From positions 682,001 to 746,000 of the forward strand of contig JAAVVG010000007.1 of NCBI GenBank assembly GCA_012976225.1: a DNA stretch of 64,000 bases, read 5' to 3'. The position numbers and the translations under genes are program-made. Of the stretch, positions 1 to 13,300 are shown piece by piece (the first letter of the stretch is position 1; each line of letters opens with the position of its first letter). The notes under the pieces are model-generated. The model did no database searches. It worked only from the letters and a program-made list of their open reading frames with translations, and had not been told where the DNA came from. This stretch comes from Golubevia sp. BC0850. Lineage: Eukaryota > Basidiomycota > Exobasidiomycetes > Golubeviales > Golubeviaceae.

Positions 1-608
1 ATTAGAGAGAAAAAACTGCTTTCTTTGAGGGTTTTTGAATCTCTAGTTGTCGGCTCCGTACAGAAAGCTCCAGGTCCGTCGTCTCGGAATGGAAAACGAG
101 ACGCAAGATTTTACAGACAGCAATAAAAGCGGTGATCAAAAAAGCTTTCACAAAACCTTTTTTGTTTAGATTGAAGCTAAAATTGAAATCTTCTAAGTGT
201 AACGAGGTTGAGCTCAAGATCAACCCAGCTCGGTGAAATCTAGAAAAGAAACAAAAAGTTTCTGGATTGGGATGGCGCGCAGCCCATCAGAACTTTACGC
301 TGAGAGTGAGTAGAAGCAACGTAGTAAGGAATAATTCTTTCAACATGAAGAGAAAATTAAGAGAAAATGAGGACAGAAGCTAGGGAGAAATGGTCCAAGA
401 GAGAGATGTTACCAGAGCTTACACGCACCCCTGATTTCGTAGCCAAGCTTTTCTCACTTCCCCTGGCTGACGAACCTCCTTATGCCACGCAGCTGGACTC
501 ACGCCTTGACTTACCTTTCCACTCAAAGTAAAACGACTAAAAGAGCGACTGAAGGCAAGACTTCTGTCTCTTTGAGTAAGTAGGACCAGATCACAGATGG
601 AGATCCCC
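1..608. other. left edge, no supported gene
   Basis: Open frames here are short and have biased composition. On the minus strand a GTAAGT donor follows a short open stretch near 525-540, so 3' exons of the neighbouring minus-strand gene could reach in. I could not join them convincingly. Confidence 0.3.
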
Positions 609-1437
609 TCAAGAATCTCCAAACAGACTCTTTCTTACAGGATGAAAAGAGACCTTTGTTGGCGATTGAAACGATACAATTACAAAAGAATGAAGGTGAG
701 AATGAGAATGAGAAGGAGTCTGAGAGGAATAATGACATGACCTGAGAGATAGAGCTGAGAACGAACACAAATCGGTCAAATCAATTGCCTTCTCTTTACT
801 GGATTCCGCACCAGAGCGAGTCTTCTTCTTGAAAGGCTTGACATCTTCTTCACCATCATCAATGACCACGACAGCATTATTCGCTTTACGTTTTCCAGCT
901 GCATTTGAACCTTCAGCTTGATCACCCGCTTTCTCTCTTGTGTTTGAAGTTGAAGGTTTGATATCTTCGACCTCCTTTTCTGCTGTCATTGGGGCTTCTT
1001 GTAGAATGTTTGCGAGAGCCAAGGCTTGTCTAGTACGGTTTGAAGATGATGTGATAAGATGGATAGGAGGAGTTGGTGTAAAACTTGCTCCAGATGGGAT
1101 TGTTGTTCGAAGGAACTTCTGGCGCCTACTAGAGTTACCATTTTGGAGCGTCTAGTATTAATTGTGAAAGAGAAGGGAGGAAGATAGGCGAGTCAAAGGC
1201 AAGGTCGGCAATGAGAGAAAGTCTTGAATCGTAGACTTACTCGTGGATTTTCGCTTGGCTTGCAGAGCCAGGGTACGAGGCGACGGCGGGCTCCGCTTGA
1301 CGACCACCTGCGAACTTTATCTCCAACTGTCCCTGGTTAGCGAGGGCAAGGAAAAGAACAGAAGAATGGTCAAACGGTGAAGGTAGTGTGATTCCACGAA
1401 TCGCGAACTCTCGCTTTATCATCTTCTTCTGTCCCAT
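609..1437 (-). CDS. hypothetical lysine/acid-rich protein with SUMO-interaction-like motifs, boundaries unresolved
   Basis: I do not recognise this gene. The part that reads as real protein is a continuous minus-strand frame over about 1140-765. It begins with a basic stretch (SSRRQK) and continues through ALALANILQEAP into a low-complexity hydrophilic region rich in Lys, Glu, Asp and Ser. Two hydrophobic-acidic patches, VVVIDD and IDLTDL, resemble SUMO-interacting motifs; that is inference from pattern only. A GTAAGT donor near 1243 ends an upstream open stretch whose first ATG is at 1437. Two acceptors, near 1150 and near 1132, could receive it, and they give different frames. The 3' end is equally uncertain: the frame stays open to 609 but loses protein-like character after about 770. 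A small nuclear protein is plausible, but no family can be named. Confidence 0.35.
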
Positions 1438-2388
1438 TCAGCGACTCCTAACTTCTGCTACATACTCACTAATTTCAACAGATACTCTTGGGATACTCTT
1501 GGTCTCTGTTGCAGTCGTCGTTGTCGTCGGTCAGTTCCAGAGCCCCGAATTGCAACCCTTGAGAAGTAATGGCGCTCACTTCTTTGGAAGAGACGATGTC
1601 CATCCTCTTTGCATTGGATCGGCAGCATTTTCCTTGAAACGAAGGTATTGTCGCAATAGAAGAAAACACTTGTATCATAAGCAAAAGGCTGAGTTGGGGG
1701 GCAAGGGGAAGAGAGGGTCAGACTCAAGGCTCAAGAATTAGCATTGAAGGCTAAGTCACTGGAGCTTCACAGCAGAGAGAGAAGTGAAATCCTAAAGTAG
1801 TCTCCAGGTCTTGGGGGTGTTGAGAGAGAAGGGAGCGGGTGGGAGGTGAGATAAGGTCTTAAACCCTGCTGCCCTGCTACCTCCTTTTGCAGGTTCTTAG
1901 GTTGATCAGGAAAAGATATAAATTGCAATTTCTGTCTTTGATTTGCAGAAAAGGGAGGAATCGACATTGTCCTTTCTTTGGCCACATCGAAATCATTCTA
2001 CCTTTCTTTCTACCTCAACTTCGCTCTCTCTCCTGCTGTCCTTCCCACCTCCAGTTGAGGGTAGCATATGTGATCATCACTCTACACTCACCACCCATAC
2101 TCACAACAAGTCATCGTAGTCTTTAACCCATCCACCTTTGTTTCTGTCCCATGTTCTGGAAACGAAGTTCCGTCCTGTCTTTGAACCCAGAATCTTGCTC
2201 CGTTCGGCGCGATCATGATTTGGTGTTCTTTCTTCCTTTTTCTGTCGTTTGAGGGAGAGGGTTGAGACGTTTTGAGGTGGGAGGGTTTGGTTCCGAAGAG
2301 ACTGATTGTACGCAAATTTATGGACTTGACCGTCTCATCTTTCTTCTAAGTTCTACAACCTGAACAGTTACCTCATCAAGCAACCGAT
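1438..2388. other. unresolved stretch upstream of the glycosyltransferase
   Basis: Both strands hold short open stretches bordered by possible splice signals. On the minus strand one runs about 1955-1880 and ends at a GTAGCA-like donor; another runs about 1700-1480 after a CT-rich acceptor. These may be 5' exons of the minus-strand gene at 609-1437, but their frames could not be joined. The last 100 bases before 2389 probably hold the promoter and leader of the glycosyltransferase. Confidence 0.25.
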
Positions 2389-4093
2389 ATGGTTGTTCCT
2401 AAGAAGTTACTCTTTATCACCAACTCAGAGTATGGCCAGTCATCTGTTCATTGCAGTGTCATCCAGGAACTACTCTCTCGTCCAGATGCTCCACAGATTC
2501 AGCTTCTATCCTTCCCAGCTCTCCAAACCAGAGTTGCCAGTCTCTCAGCCCTCAACTTCAAATTTCATGGTTTAACTAGTGCTCCTTCCTTCTTAGACAA
2601 GTTGACAGAGCAGGGAGAAGTGACCTCAGCAGCCTCGCATTCAACTGGTTTCATTTCTGCAATTCTCTCGTACTTCGTGATCAACAAGTTTTTGATTCCC
2701 TGGACTTCGAGCGAGTATCTCAAACTGTATCATGAGATCTCACAAGTCGTTCAAGAGGTTAGACCAGATCTCTGTGTGGTGGATTCTCTCTTCTTCGTTG
2801 GGTTGGACGCTTGCCTCGGCGAGAAACAGAAGCACATCGTCTTGTCGCCTGTTCAGTTCAAAGGAGATCAAGGATTAAAGAACTTCAACTTTCCAGCGTC
2901 AGTCGTCTCTATCTCGATCTGCGATCGAACGACAGCCACTCAATGAAGACTGACAGACCGTTCTTTTTTTTCTCCTGCAGCGTTTCATCGGGCTATGCCT
3001 ACCCACTTGGCCCAGTAACGAAGCCTTTGAACTATCTATTGATGATCATTATGACTTTATGTATCGCTTTCGGTGGCATTTTCAGGTCGATCGAGAAGGC
3101 GAGGAAACAAGCAAATATCCTTCACCCTTTCCCTTCACTTCTAGTCCCTTCCAAGAACTTAACTATAAGTGCCTCTGCTCCAGAATGCGACTATCCTCAC
3201 GAGCCTAATCCAGCTCTAAGTTTGCCCGTTGGCCCAATAGTTCAGCCCATCCAGTCTTTAGAAGAGATAGATCCTCATCTGTTCAACTGGATCTCTCGGA
3301 AGCCGACGATCCTTTTGGTTCTAGGATCTCATGTCCGAACGACGGAGAAGATGAGTTTAGAGCTTTCTTTAGGATTTAAGAAGGTGCTAGAGAAGAGAAA
3401 CGACGTTCAACTACTATGGAAGGTCAGGAAAGGCAGTGAAGGCTTCGATCCTTTAGACACAATTCATCAGATACTGAAGAAGGAGCTGGAAGAGGATCGC
3501 ATCAAGATCATCGACTGGTTAAAAGCTGACCCAGTCTCTCTGCTAGCCAGCAGCCATATCTGTTGCTTCGTCAATCACGGAGGAGCGAACTGTTTCCTCG
3601 AGGGAATCTAGTGAGTCTGAAATGAAGAGATATCTCATTTTCTCTGTGCTGAGCTGACCTTCCTTTGATCCTGCGATTTTCTTCAATCCAATTTACCCCC
3701 CCCCCCCGGGGTTCATCAAATTACAGTACTGGAGTCCCCCAGGTCATTCTAGCATGCTGGTAAGCTCTGACTCCTGTTTTGTAGCCTCTCGTCACTTCTG
3801 CTTAACTAACCAAGCAAAGTCTACCTTCGTTCCACATCAGGTACGACACCATGGATAATGCAAGTAAGGCTGAATACCTGGGCGTTGGACTCTTCGGAAA
3901 CCGTGGGTCTGCTCCGGATGCTGATCACGAACAGTTCTCTACGAAACTCCTAATGGTCATTGGAGATGGAAGCTGGAAAGGAGAAGAAGCAGCAGCTTTG
4001 ATGAAGAAGAGAGCTCTGGAAGTCATGGAAAGAAGTAGAAAAAGGGGCGGCGCTCGAAGGGCTGCCGACAAAATCTTGGAATTGACACGATGA
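2389..4093 (+). CDS. UDP-glycosyltransferase (GT1 family)
   Basis: Four exons, 2389-2897, 2981-3610, 3727-3759 and 3841-4093, join in phase. The enzyme would transfer a sugar from a UDP-sugar to a lipid or other small acceptor; the acceptor cannot be read from sequence. The C-terminal donor-binding signature is clear: VNHGGANCFLEGI runs across the exon 2/3 junction into YTGVPQVI, then WYDTMDNASKAEYLGVG. HGG is the nucleotide-sugar motif. The DTMDNA form replaces the plant-type DQxxNA and resembles what I recall of other fungal members. A hydrophobic segment near the start of exon 2 (NYLLMIIMTLCIAF) may be a membrane anchor or a buried helix. Exon 3 is only 33 nt. Intron 2 contains a run of about 12 C residues. 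The start was taken at the first ATG, which is followed by the typical N-terminal strand LLFITNSEYG. Confidence 0.88.
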
Positions 4094-4272
4094 AAACCTC
4101 CAGACATATCTATACATCTCCTACTTTACTCTACCGTTAGTCTCTTTTATGTCTTGATTTCTATAATTCCCACTTAACATTATTCGAGCTCGCTCCCTCT
4201 TTGGTGAACGATGTCGCCAACCCTTTGAATCCTTTCATTTTCTAGAGATACTATTCTACTTCGTCATCAATC

Positions 4273-6356
4273 TTAATTAGTACCATACAGTTCTCTCATC
4301 TCTTCACCTTTTTCCACTCTCCTTCTGCCTTCCAGCCATTTCAAAACTTCCAGGTAGGTTTCCGGAGAGACTCGCTTGTTCGTCTCTCCCAACGAGAAAG
4401 AAAAGTGGAAAGTGTTGGATCGGTTTCTAGCTCCAGTTTTCACTGTGGTCCAGTTTCGGATGGAGCAAAAAATTTAATCAGAATCCCGAGGCAGGTCAAA
4501 GTTGAAGAGATGGTGACCCTGAAGCGTTGATGTCACTCACTGTCAATGACTTCAGCAAGAACTGTGATGGCAGCGACCACTTCCTTATCCCCGTTCGTAT
4601 TCAGCCTTGAGGTCTCATCAGCGGTTATGATTTCACCATTTGAAGTGTAAGTGATCTCGGAGGACAGAGACAGGAGGGCTCCGATTGGTACTGGAGCGTG
4701 GAAAGCTAAAGCGTCTAGAGAAAGGAAAGAAACTGGAGCTTGGGTGAAGTAAGATCCACACAGCCATGCCAATTCGAAGGCGAAGCGCATCAAAGCTCCT
4801 CCGAAGGCTTTTTGATGGACTGCGGAGGGGGAAGGAAGTGCGTAGGATTGATCAGTCTCAAGGGAAACCAAGAGAGGATTTGGAAAGCCATTTGCGCCTA
4901 TGAGTACCAACCATTTCGTTGTTGAGGGTGAATGTGAATGTTGGTATTCATCTGAGTCAATCTAGTAGGGACGATCTCATCTCCGGATCCTTGGACGATT
5001 TCCTTTGCTTGATGTTTCCCATCTTCAGAGAAAAGGTTGGCGTCCATCAAAAATCTTTTGTGAATCAAGGCAGCTTCTTCTTGAGTTGGAGGGACCTTTT
5101 CAAGAGAAGATGCTGAGGCTTGGAGCTTTCTTTGCTTGTGATCTGAGCGAGGGGGGAGAGAGAGCGGAGTGAGTTGGATCTCATCTCTATGTTTCATACT
5201 CCCGACTGAGAGTATTGTCTCACCTTCTCCCATCTTGAATAAAGCCTTTTCACCCTCAGTAGTCAACTCCAACGGAGCGATCTTCTGACTCTTGCCGGTT
5301 GTCGAATTTCTGGTCGCCATGGTGAACCTTCCAGTCAAACACGTCGTACTAGCATCACCACTTCCTTCCTTTGGTAGCTTCTCTATCTGAACAAAAACCT
5401 CCATGGAAGAGTTTCCAACGAAGATTGGAAAACCAGAAAGACGATAGTCTTCGGTAGCTTGCAATTGTTCCACTAAATCTAGACGATCTACGGAAGCTGT
5501 CACGATGTGAATGTTTGAGGTGGAACCAGCTGTCGGAAGTGATGAGAGAGCATGTTGATAGGAGACTGAGATTAAGAGAGAAGAGAAAACGGAGAGGGTA
5601 AGTTAATGAAGATGTAAGGGGGGTTGAAAACCGTTATGAGATCCGAATGCGTGACTGACTTGTTCCTGCCAATGTGTCCAGGTCTTCAAAGATCTTTCCA
5701 AGTCTGCGAGGAAATGATTGGAAGTTAAGTCGAAACAAGAGATTAAGAACAGTGGGAAGGTGTGATCAGACAAGATGAGAGGGTAGCGAGGTCAAAAGAT
5801 AAAGTCCTTTCACTCTTTCTCTACCTACCGAAGAGCACCACTAGTAGCGATGTACTTTTCCAACAGAGCTGGGTCCTTTGAGAAAGGCAGAATCAACTCC
5901 GCATAGGAGTCCGACATCTTCTTAGGAGTGAGATCTATCGAAGGTGAAGAGATAGGAGAAGTCGTCGTCGTGTCTTCTGCCTGGCTACCTTTAGACGAAA
6001 GAACTCTGGCTTCCTCAAACCAAGATCTCTTTGGAGCTAATCTAGCTGGAGAGCAAGGAGGGGACAGGGGCTATTAGCATCGAAAGTGAAGATGTTCGTT
6101 CTGACTTCTGACTTCTGCAGAAGTGCAGTCTTTTTGTCAGTGACTCACTTGGCATTTGAATGACGCCATGGTCTTTGAGACCAGTAGATCTTACTTGAGA
6201 CAATAGTTGATTGATGGTCTTTACGGTTTGAGTCTCTTCAAGAGCAGATTTGACGAGTGGAAGGGGTGAAGAAGAGAAGAGTCGTTGAGGAGAGAAAGCG
6301 GAGAGTGAAACGCACCTGGACCTGGCGAAGCATCCAGTGGCCTTGTAGGAGAACAT
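4273..6356 (-). CDS. mitochondrial acyl-CoA thioesterase, ACOT9-like double hotdog
   Basis: Six exons, 6356-6149, 6045-5829, 5703-5660, 5565-4912, 4819-4541 and 4442-4273, total 1572 nt and give 523 aa. The product would hydrolyse fatty acyl-CoA to free acid and CoA in mitochondria. The N-terminus is rich in Arg and Ser without acidic residues (ARSRCVSLSAFSPQRLF), as in a mitochondrial targeting peptide. The first hotdog follows GKIFEDLDTLAGT; the second carries FGGALMRFAFELAW, the ACOT9-type helix signature. The last exon ends in KTGARNRSNTFHFSFS, the usual C-terminal strand of this family. The fully in-phase splicing makes the model firm. The gene starts 160 bp from the divergent VHS-domain gene. 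Both genes must share that short promoter. Confidence 0.88.
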
Positions 6357-6516
6357 GGGAGAGAAAAGAACAAAAAGTGCAATGATGTTTAAGGATGTGA
6401 AAAGAGAGAGAAGCTGCGGAAGCGACTTGCGGGGGCTGTACAGATTACAACGGCTTGGCTTGTATCTTTCACTTTCTCTCCATCTCTTCCTTCTTTTTCT
6501 TCCTCATAACGTCAAG

Positions 6517-9500
6517 ATGAAGAGATTGTTCGGAAAGAATTCGAATCCGAATCCTAAACAGCAAGTCACTCCTTGGAAATCGAGAGAGGAGGAGCAGTAT
6601 GGTGGTTACGCTGAGCAGAATGGAAATCATGGAGGATTGAATGCTGCAAGTCGAGAACCTCCATCTTCTGCTTCATATCCTTCTTATTCAGAACAGCAAC
6701 TAGATCCAAGAGACGGTAACAAGCACAGACACTCAACTCAGATCCTCTATCAGCAGCACCAACAGCAGAGTAGAGATAGAAGGAGGGATCAACAATCTCT
6801 GAATCGATCTGCTTCTCTCCTCAACGAGTATTCAACTTCAAGCTCAAATCCCACCAATCCTTCAGCTTATCAGAATCAATACTCAATCCCGCTTTCAGCC
6901 TCGGCCAGATCAGCAGAGCAGCAGCTGTCCCCTAATCGACCTCCATCTCCTCCTCATTCCTCTATAAGGGCTATCCCTGCACCTTCCTCTGTCAGCTATC
7001 AAGATCAATTCCAATCATCTCAACCAATGTTCAAGTCCAACTCCTCTCACTCTCACTCGAGGTCCAACTCAAATCAGCATCCAATCAGCCACCCTCGGGT
7101 TCCAAGCTCACCACCTACAACTCAAGATGGTCATCGTAACTTCTCGACCGCTTCGGGAGCTTCAAACGGCAACAGAGGCACTGCAAATGACTCTCAAGAT
7201 GGAGATGCTCCAACGGGTAAGATCAAGAGGTGGAGATCTTTGAGAGGTTCGAAGGATAAGGAGAACGGAGCTGTTGGGAGGAAGCCAAACCTGCAAGAGA
7301 CAATGCTTCAACCAGGTGTCCCGCCGTCTCCAGCTCTATCTGATGGGAATGGAGGTGGCTTTGAGAATGAAACCTATCAGAATGGAGCTTCTCATCAAAC
7401 CTTAAGAGATGGAAACTTCAGCGAAGATGTCAGTCCTTATCCGGTTTACTCTGATACTGTTCCAGCTGGAATTCAGGCGGAGACATTCAATGCTAGTCCA
7501 ATTCCAACCTCAGTGGACAAGAAGAAAGATCAGAAAGATGGAATGAAGAAGTTCATGGCTGGTTTCGGTGGGGGTAAGAAGGAGAAGGAGAAGCAGATGG
7601 CGGTAGTAGAAAGAGAGATTCCACTTCAAAATCCTAATCTTATTCACCTCAACTCTGAATCCCCGAGTTCGGGACCAGCTTCTGTTACCTATGCTTCTCT
7701 CGGAAAGAAAGAAGGTGGCTGGTTTGATTCGAAGCGGGACAAAGAGGAAAAGAAAGAGAAAGTAAAGGAGGAGAAGAAGGACAAAGGAAAGGAAATGGAA
7801 GAGCAAGTTCGAGATCGGATCAGTGAGTTTTCAGATATCTTCCTCTTCTTTCATATGTAGTGGATAGCAACTGAGTGGCGTCTGAAATCTCAAATTCGAT
7901 CTAATCATTCTCTTGTCTCTCCCTGACAACTTTCTCCATCAAGGTCTCATCTGTGCTACATCTGAATCCTCAGCTTTCTGGCCATCCATCATGTTACTCG
8001 CAAACCTGATCTCTCACTCGACAGAAGCTTCCAAGGAAGCAGCAAGGTCGCTTCGAAAGGAAATCAAACACACTGGCGTCTCTGAGAACAGAGTCACAGC
8101 TGCTAGAGTTTGGGGTATCTTATCTCTGAAAGCAAGCGATCGATTCAAAATGCAGATAGCAGAGAAAAAGTTCTTAGTGGTGGTAGAGGATATAATCAGA
8201 AGTAAAGACACTCCTTGGGAGGTCAGAGAGATGCTGTTCAAGAGTTTGGGTATGCTGGCGTGGCAGGTGAGTTTTCTCTTGAGTTCAGATTTCTTTTCTA
8301 GCTTCTGACTAACCTTTCAAACTCTCTTCCTACTTTCAAACTCTTTTCCTACTTTGTAGTTCAAGGACGACAAAGAGCTCGGATCAGTAACCAAGCTCTG
8401 GAACAAGCTCAAGCCCTCCGACTTACCGAAGGATGGCGAACCTCTCGATCCTCGTTCGCTTGACTTTTGTCCTCCAGTTGTCAAAACGCCTCAAACCCAG
8501 CCTCAACCCCAATCAGCACCTCAAACACACCCTCCATCGCAAACTCAAGATATTCCAGCAGCAAAAAGAGCTCCTCGTCAAAGCTTCATCGACACTTCAA
8601 AGATCGTTTCAGAAGACGAAGATATCAGAAAACTACACGAAGAATGTCATATCGCTAGACTCAATGCTGGAGTTCTGGTAGACTCTCTGACAACTGATGG
8701 GCTGTCAGCTCCTCTAGTCTCCGAATTCAGTGACAAGGTAGCCTTGTCGAGAGAGTTCCTGGGTAGTCAAATCGAATGGGCTTCTGCTAAGGCGACAAGA
8801 TCTCGTGAAGCAGTTCATCGAGAAGAAGAGTTCGAAAGAGTTCAAGCCGAATCGGAAGGAAGGAGTCCCCCTGCGATCCTTCCTGTATCGGAAACTCGAG
8901 AGGAGGCTCTGCTGGCGGATCTCTGGGACGCGGTTGAGAAGTTGGCAGAGGCTGAAAGTTTGCTGGAGAATATTAGAAGGACAAAAGCCGAAGATGACGA
9001 AGAAAGAGCTGTTCTTGAAAAGAGCATGGTGGAAGTTAGAGTCGATAGAAGTGTGAGTGAAGTCACTGACAAAGGAGAGAGGAATTAGGATTGACAAGAA
9101 GCTGACCGTCTGTTCTCTGCTCCTCTCTTCTTCCAGGCTCTCACTCAAGATCCAGTGACAGGTGATTACTACGCCTTGAAGCCTGGTAAAAGCTCGCTGA
9201 CAGCTCCTCTGGACGACAACGCTCGAGCTTCTGGATCTAGACCTGCCTCGCCCGCTCCTCCCCCTCAAGCTTCTCCCCAACTCGGTCAAACTCAAGCTCA
9301 ATTCTCTCAAAACAATCCTTATCTTCAACATACTTCCGGAGCTCCAGTCTCGGCAAGTCCTAACATGGGTTCCAGCAATTCGTCTTTTCAAAGAACATCT
9401 ATCGAAGACAGAAATCCATACAATCGTCTACCAAATCCCTACGGATCTGGTTCGGTCGATGGAGATGGAGCTGGAGCTGGAGCTGGAACCGGTCACCAAA

Positions 9501-10060
9501 GAACTTCTTCTTCAGGTCATGGAGCTGCTCATCTTTCAAATTCAATCTCTTCAAACCCAGGTAGAGCATCACCTTCTTCACTAGCTCACAGAGGAGGTCC
9601 TCGTCCTTTGCCAATTCACACCAATCCGATCTCTCCAATAGCAACTCGTCCAGTCATCGAATCGGAAAGGCAACCAGAGATGGTTCGATCTGCAAGTCCA
9701 ATCTCTGACAACAGAGGAAGTGCAACTCCAAATCTGATGAAAGACGACGATGGAGATTCGATCATCTTAACTCCAACTCAACCCAGTGAGAAGGCTCTTG
9801 GGAAGAGGAGACAGATCAGTGATAGAGGCGATGCCTTCGATCCTAATATTCAAGCTCTGGCTTTGGGAGATCAACTTCAACAGACTCAAATCCAGCCGAC
9901 TATCGTCGAAGGTCAAGCGGCTCAGATCCCCTCAGCCACGCTTCAGAACCAACATCAAAATCAATACTCGAATGTGGACTCTCATTTGAATGAATTGAGA
10001 AATCGACCACCTCCTCAAGCTCCAGTAAATAGAAACCAAACAAACCCATTCCTAGTCTAA
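6517..10060 (+). CDS. VHS/GAT-domain adaptor protein (Lsb5/GGA-like) with long disordered arms
   Basis: Exons 6517-7822, 7944-8266, 8360-9052 and 9137-10060 give 1081 aa. The start is at ATG 6517 (MKRLFGK); earlier in-frame ATGs overlap the divergent neighbour's start. Residues about 1-430 are disordered and rich in Ser, Gln, Asn and Pro. Exon 2 encodes the core of a VHS-like helical repeat (ANLISHSTEASKEAARSLRK, then WEVREMLFKSLGMLAW). Exon 3 holds a helical segment compatible with a GAT domain. Residues from about 775 on are again disordered. VHS and GAT modules bind cargo signals, ubiquitin or Arf on endosome/Golgi membranes. I see no C-terminal GAE ear, so this is not a complete GGA; Lsb5 is the closer architecture. 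The helical core could also be called ENTH/ANTH-like; VHS is preferred. It converges on the AP-1 beta gene. Confidence 0.72.
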
Positions 10061-10398
10061 CACTTCTCTCTCGCTCTCTCTCCTGTCTTCAGAAGTGGAT
10101 TGAGACAAGAAAAGTGGGATTCCAGGAGAAGACTGAGAGCAGAAGAATTTCCTGAATCATGGTCTCTGTCTTACACCTCTTCCGTTCTGTAAATAGCCAC
10201 TTTGAATACTCCTCATTGACACCAATATACATATCATTTTATTCTTCCCACTAGTAATATCATAATCAACGCGCACTGATGCCATCTCTCGAAAGACGAA
10301 AGAAAGTGAAAAATTACAAAAAACAATTGCTCAGAGAACAAGGTAACAAAAGAAAAGGAGCGAGGGGTCATCAATTTTTGCCTTCTACTTCATCCTTC

Positions 10399-13300
10399 TC
10401 AAATGAGATCAAGCAAATCACCACCCCTCTGATTTTGGTTGAATCCACCATTCATGTTAGAAGACGGAGATGGAGAATGAGAAGGAACCATCGGTAGAGC
10501 CTGAAGAGCTTCCATCCCGCTTGGACCAGCTCCCGGAGCGGCATCGAATCTGAGTTGATGGCGGGACAAAGGAAAAAGATCGGGCATTAGTCTTCAGAGG
10601 CTACAAGAGGTTGCGACTTCTCGCAACAGTAAAGTCGTAACAGTACTCACAATCCTAACAAGTCATTCAGCTGAGATCCACCACTCTGTTGCTGAGCCGA
10701 ATTCGAACTGGATGAAGATCCTGCCATCATATCGTCCATCATTCCGATTCCACTTGGAGTTCCAGAAGCTCCATTGCTAGCAACCTCGTCGTCTTCACCG
10801 AAATCGAGAAGGTTCTCTGCATTTTGACCTTGGACTACTGTAGCTAGAGCTTTCTCTCTTGTGATTTCGTCATGACTGATTAAAAGTGAACATTGAGACG
10901 AAGAGTCAGTAACTATGATGTTCGAGAGAATTAGCACTGCGGTCGAAAGTTCCGAATCACTCACTCTTCTTCTCTCTTCTTGATGGCGTCCTTTCCACTT
11001 CTACCCCTTCCAATGAAAGTACTTGCAGGTTTGTGGTAAGCGGAAGCTAAACTTGAGAGATCAGCGATAAGTTCGTCTAGCAGAGCCGGAGGAACTGAAG
11101 TGAGAGGAATAGAAATCGGAGGCCTAGGTGCCAAAATGACAGCCTGATAGGGTAGCAGAGAAGGTTCAGCGTCAAAAGCTAGATCGTCTCACTGAATTAA
11201 AAAACGATTCACGAACTCACCTTGGCAGCTCCCTGATCCTCACTACTCAATAACCTCCAATAAACATAAGCTCTATCCCTAATATCTGGATTTTCACATT
11301 CCTTCGTAGCCTTCTCCAACACGCTCTGAACAGCAGCTTGAGCATCTTGAGGTTTCTGTAAGAAGAGTTTCACGATAGCAGTCAAAGTTGCGAACTGAAC
11401 TTGATAAGGTTCATCAACGAAACCATCCAAGAATGAAGATAGAAGTTCAGAAGCATTCTCAATTGATGATGAATATTCTCCTAGAATCCAAATTAAAGAC
11501 GCTTTGGCTTCTGGTTCATCTAGATCTTCAAGGTTGGAACAGAGAGTTGCTATAATTCCTTCGTATTGATGTGGATATTTACGGAAGATGTCCTGTAGAA
11601 AAGGAATGGAGAATGAGGAAGATTAGAAAGTCGACCTACGATGAGGCTAGATTAGAGAATGAATCTCAAGCTTCACTACTCACCTTGATGACACAAACTC
11701 CCTCCTGAACGACATAAGAAACCTTGGTGGCGATCAAATCTAACAAGACATGAACGCAACGTTCAGCTGCAGCGTCGATCTTGATAGCACATTGTCCAAT
11801 AGCTCGAATCGCTCGCCTCACGAAATCGACATCCACTTCCGACGCGTACCTAGAGAGAGTGTAAAAGACGTTAAAAGGTTGAGCAAAACCGAGAGAACAC
11901 CTGCGTGATCTTGAAATCGACATCGACTTCCACTTTTCGATCAAAACTCACTCTTTCAATTCGCTCAAAAGCATATCCACGTTCCTCTCATTGGCCAACT
12001 TGACCATGATCTCCAACTTCTCAACTTTGACATAAGATGGATCATTATACTTGCAAAAGAAGATTCTCAATTCGTTTGAAAGCATTTCAGGTCTTTTCTG
12101 AAGTAGAAGATTTGTATTCCTTAGAGCTACCCATTGAACTTCCGGAGCTGAGGAAACTAGAGTAACTAAAGGAGGAGCCATCTTCTTGACTAATTGAGCT
12201 ACGAAAGCTGGTTTCTGAACTTGTTGCATATGAATCATGATGACCTAAAAGAGAGAAAGGAGGAGAAGAGAAATTCAGATCGGGAGTTCAAACTTTCTCT
12301 GGACCTTCGAGGTAGGACTTTTGAACTCACCTTAACAGCGCCCAAAACCACACTCCCATTAGCATGACCAAATTGAGGTACAACTCTCTCACAAATATGT
12401 TCAGCTTCTTCATTATCAACTGATTTATACCTTGCCAAACTATTCAAAATCGCAACTCTACCCCATTCAGTACATTCATTAAGAGCGTTCAAAAGTTTGC
12501 TCAAAACATTTGAATCGATGATGAAAAGACTTGCATTCCCATTAGGAGAGTTTTCAACTGCAGCTAAATGCATGTCAGTCAAAGCTGTCACTGCATTTGC
12601 AACCACCATTGGATTTGAATCTCCAACCATGTCTTGTAATCTTCCAACGAAACCATTTTCGATTGCCATTTCAGGTTTGAGGTCATAAAGTTTTGCAACA
12701 CAGATAGCACCTGTCTTTCGAACGTAGGGGTTCTCGTCTTTTAATGCTTTCTCTAAGGGATCGGAAAGATAATCTAGAATCTTTTCGGCTCGTAAACATC
12801 CCATTGTTCGGATTGCTAGAGCTCGGACTAAAGGATTTGGATCGTCTGCGTCCTGGTGGGGGAAAGTTAGAGTGAAGGGGAAGGGTTAGTCGAACTGGGG
12901 AAGGGAGAGATAGAGGAAGGAATGGGAAGACGTCTAATCGAGTAAGGGCTGACACTTTCTCCTTTCACTTCGATGGTACTTCAATCAAAGGATTATCATC
13001 TCTCCCATCTAATTTCTGCCTTAGACGTGCTCCCATCATTCGCATCGACCCTCCCCCAAGTTCTTATCGTGCTCCTTCATACCTTTGCCAGCTCACTCCT
13101 CTCCAACTCCACTCACTTTAACAAAAGTGTTAACAGCCAAGATGACTAGCTCAGGTTGAGTCTTTGCATAGTTCATCAAGTAAAGGTAGACCAACTTTTT
13201 CTGTTCCAAATCTTCTGTCTGCATGTTCTTCAAAACGTCTGGGAATAAACCTGAAACGTCCTTTCCTACAGTCATGTTGGCGATGACTCTTTTGATAGCA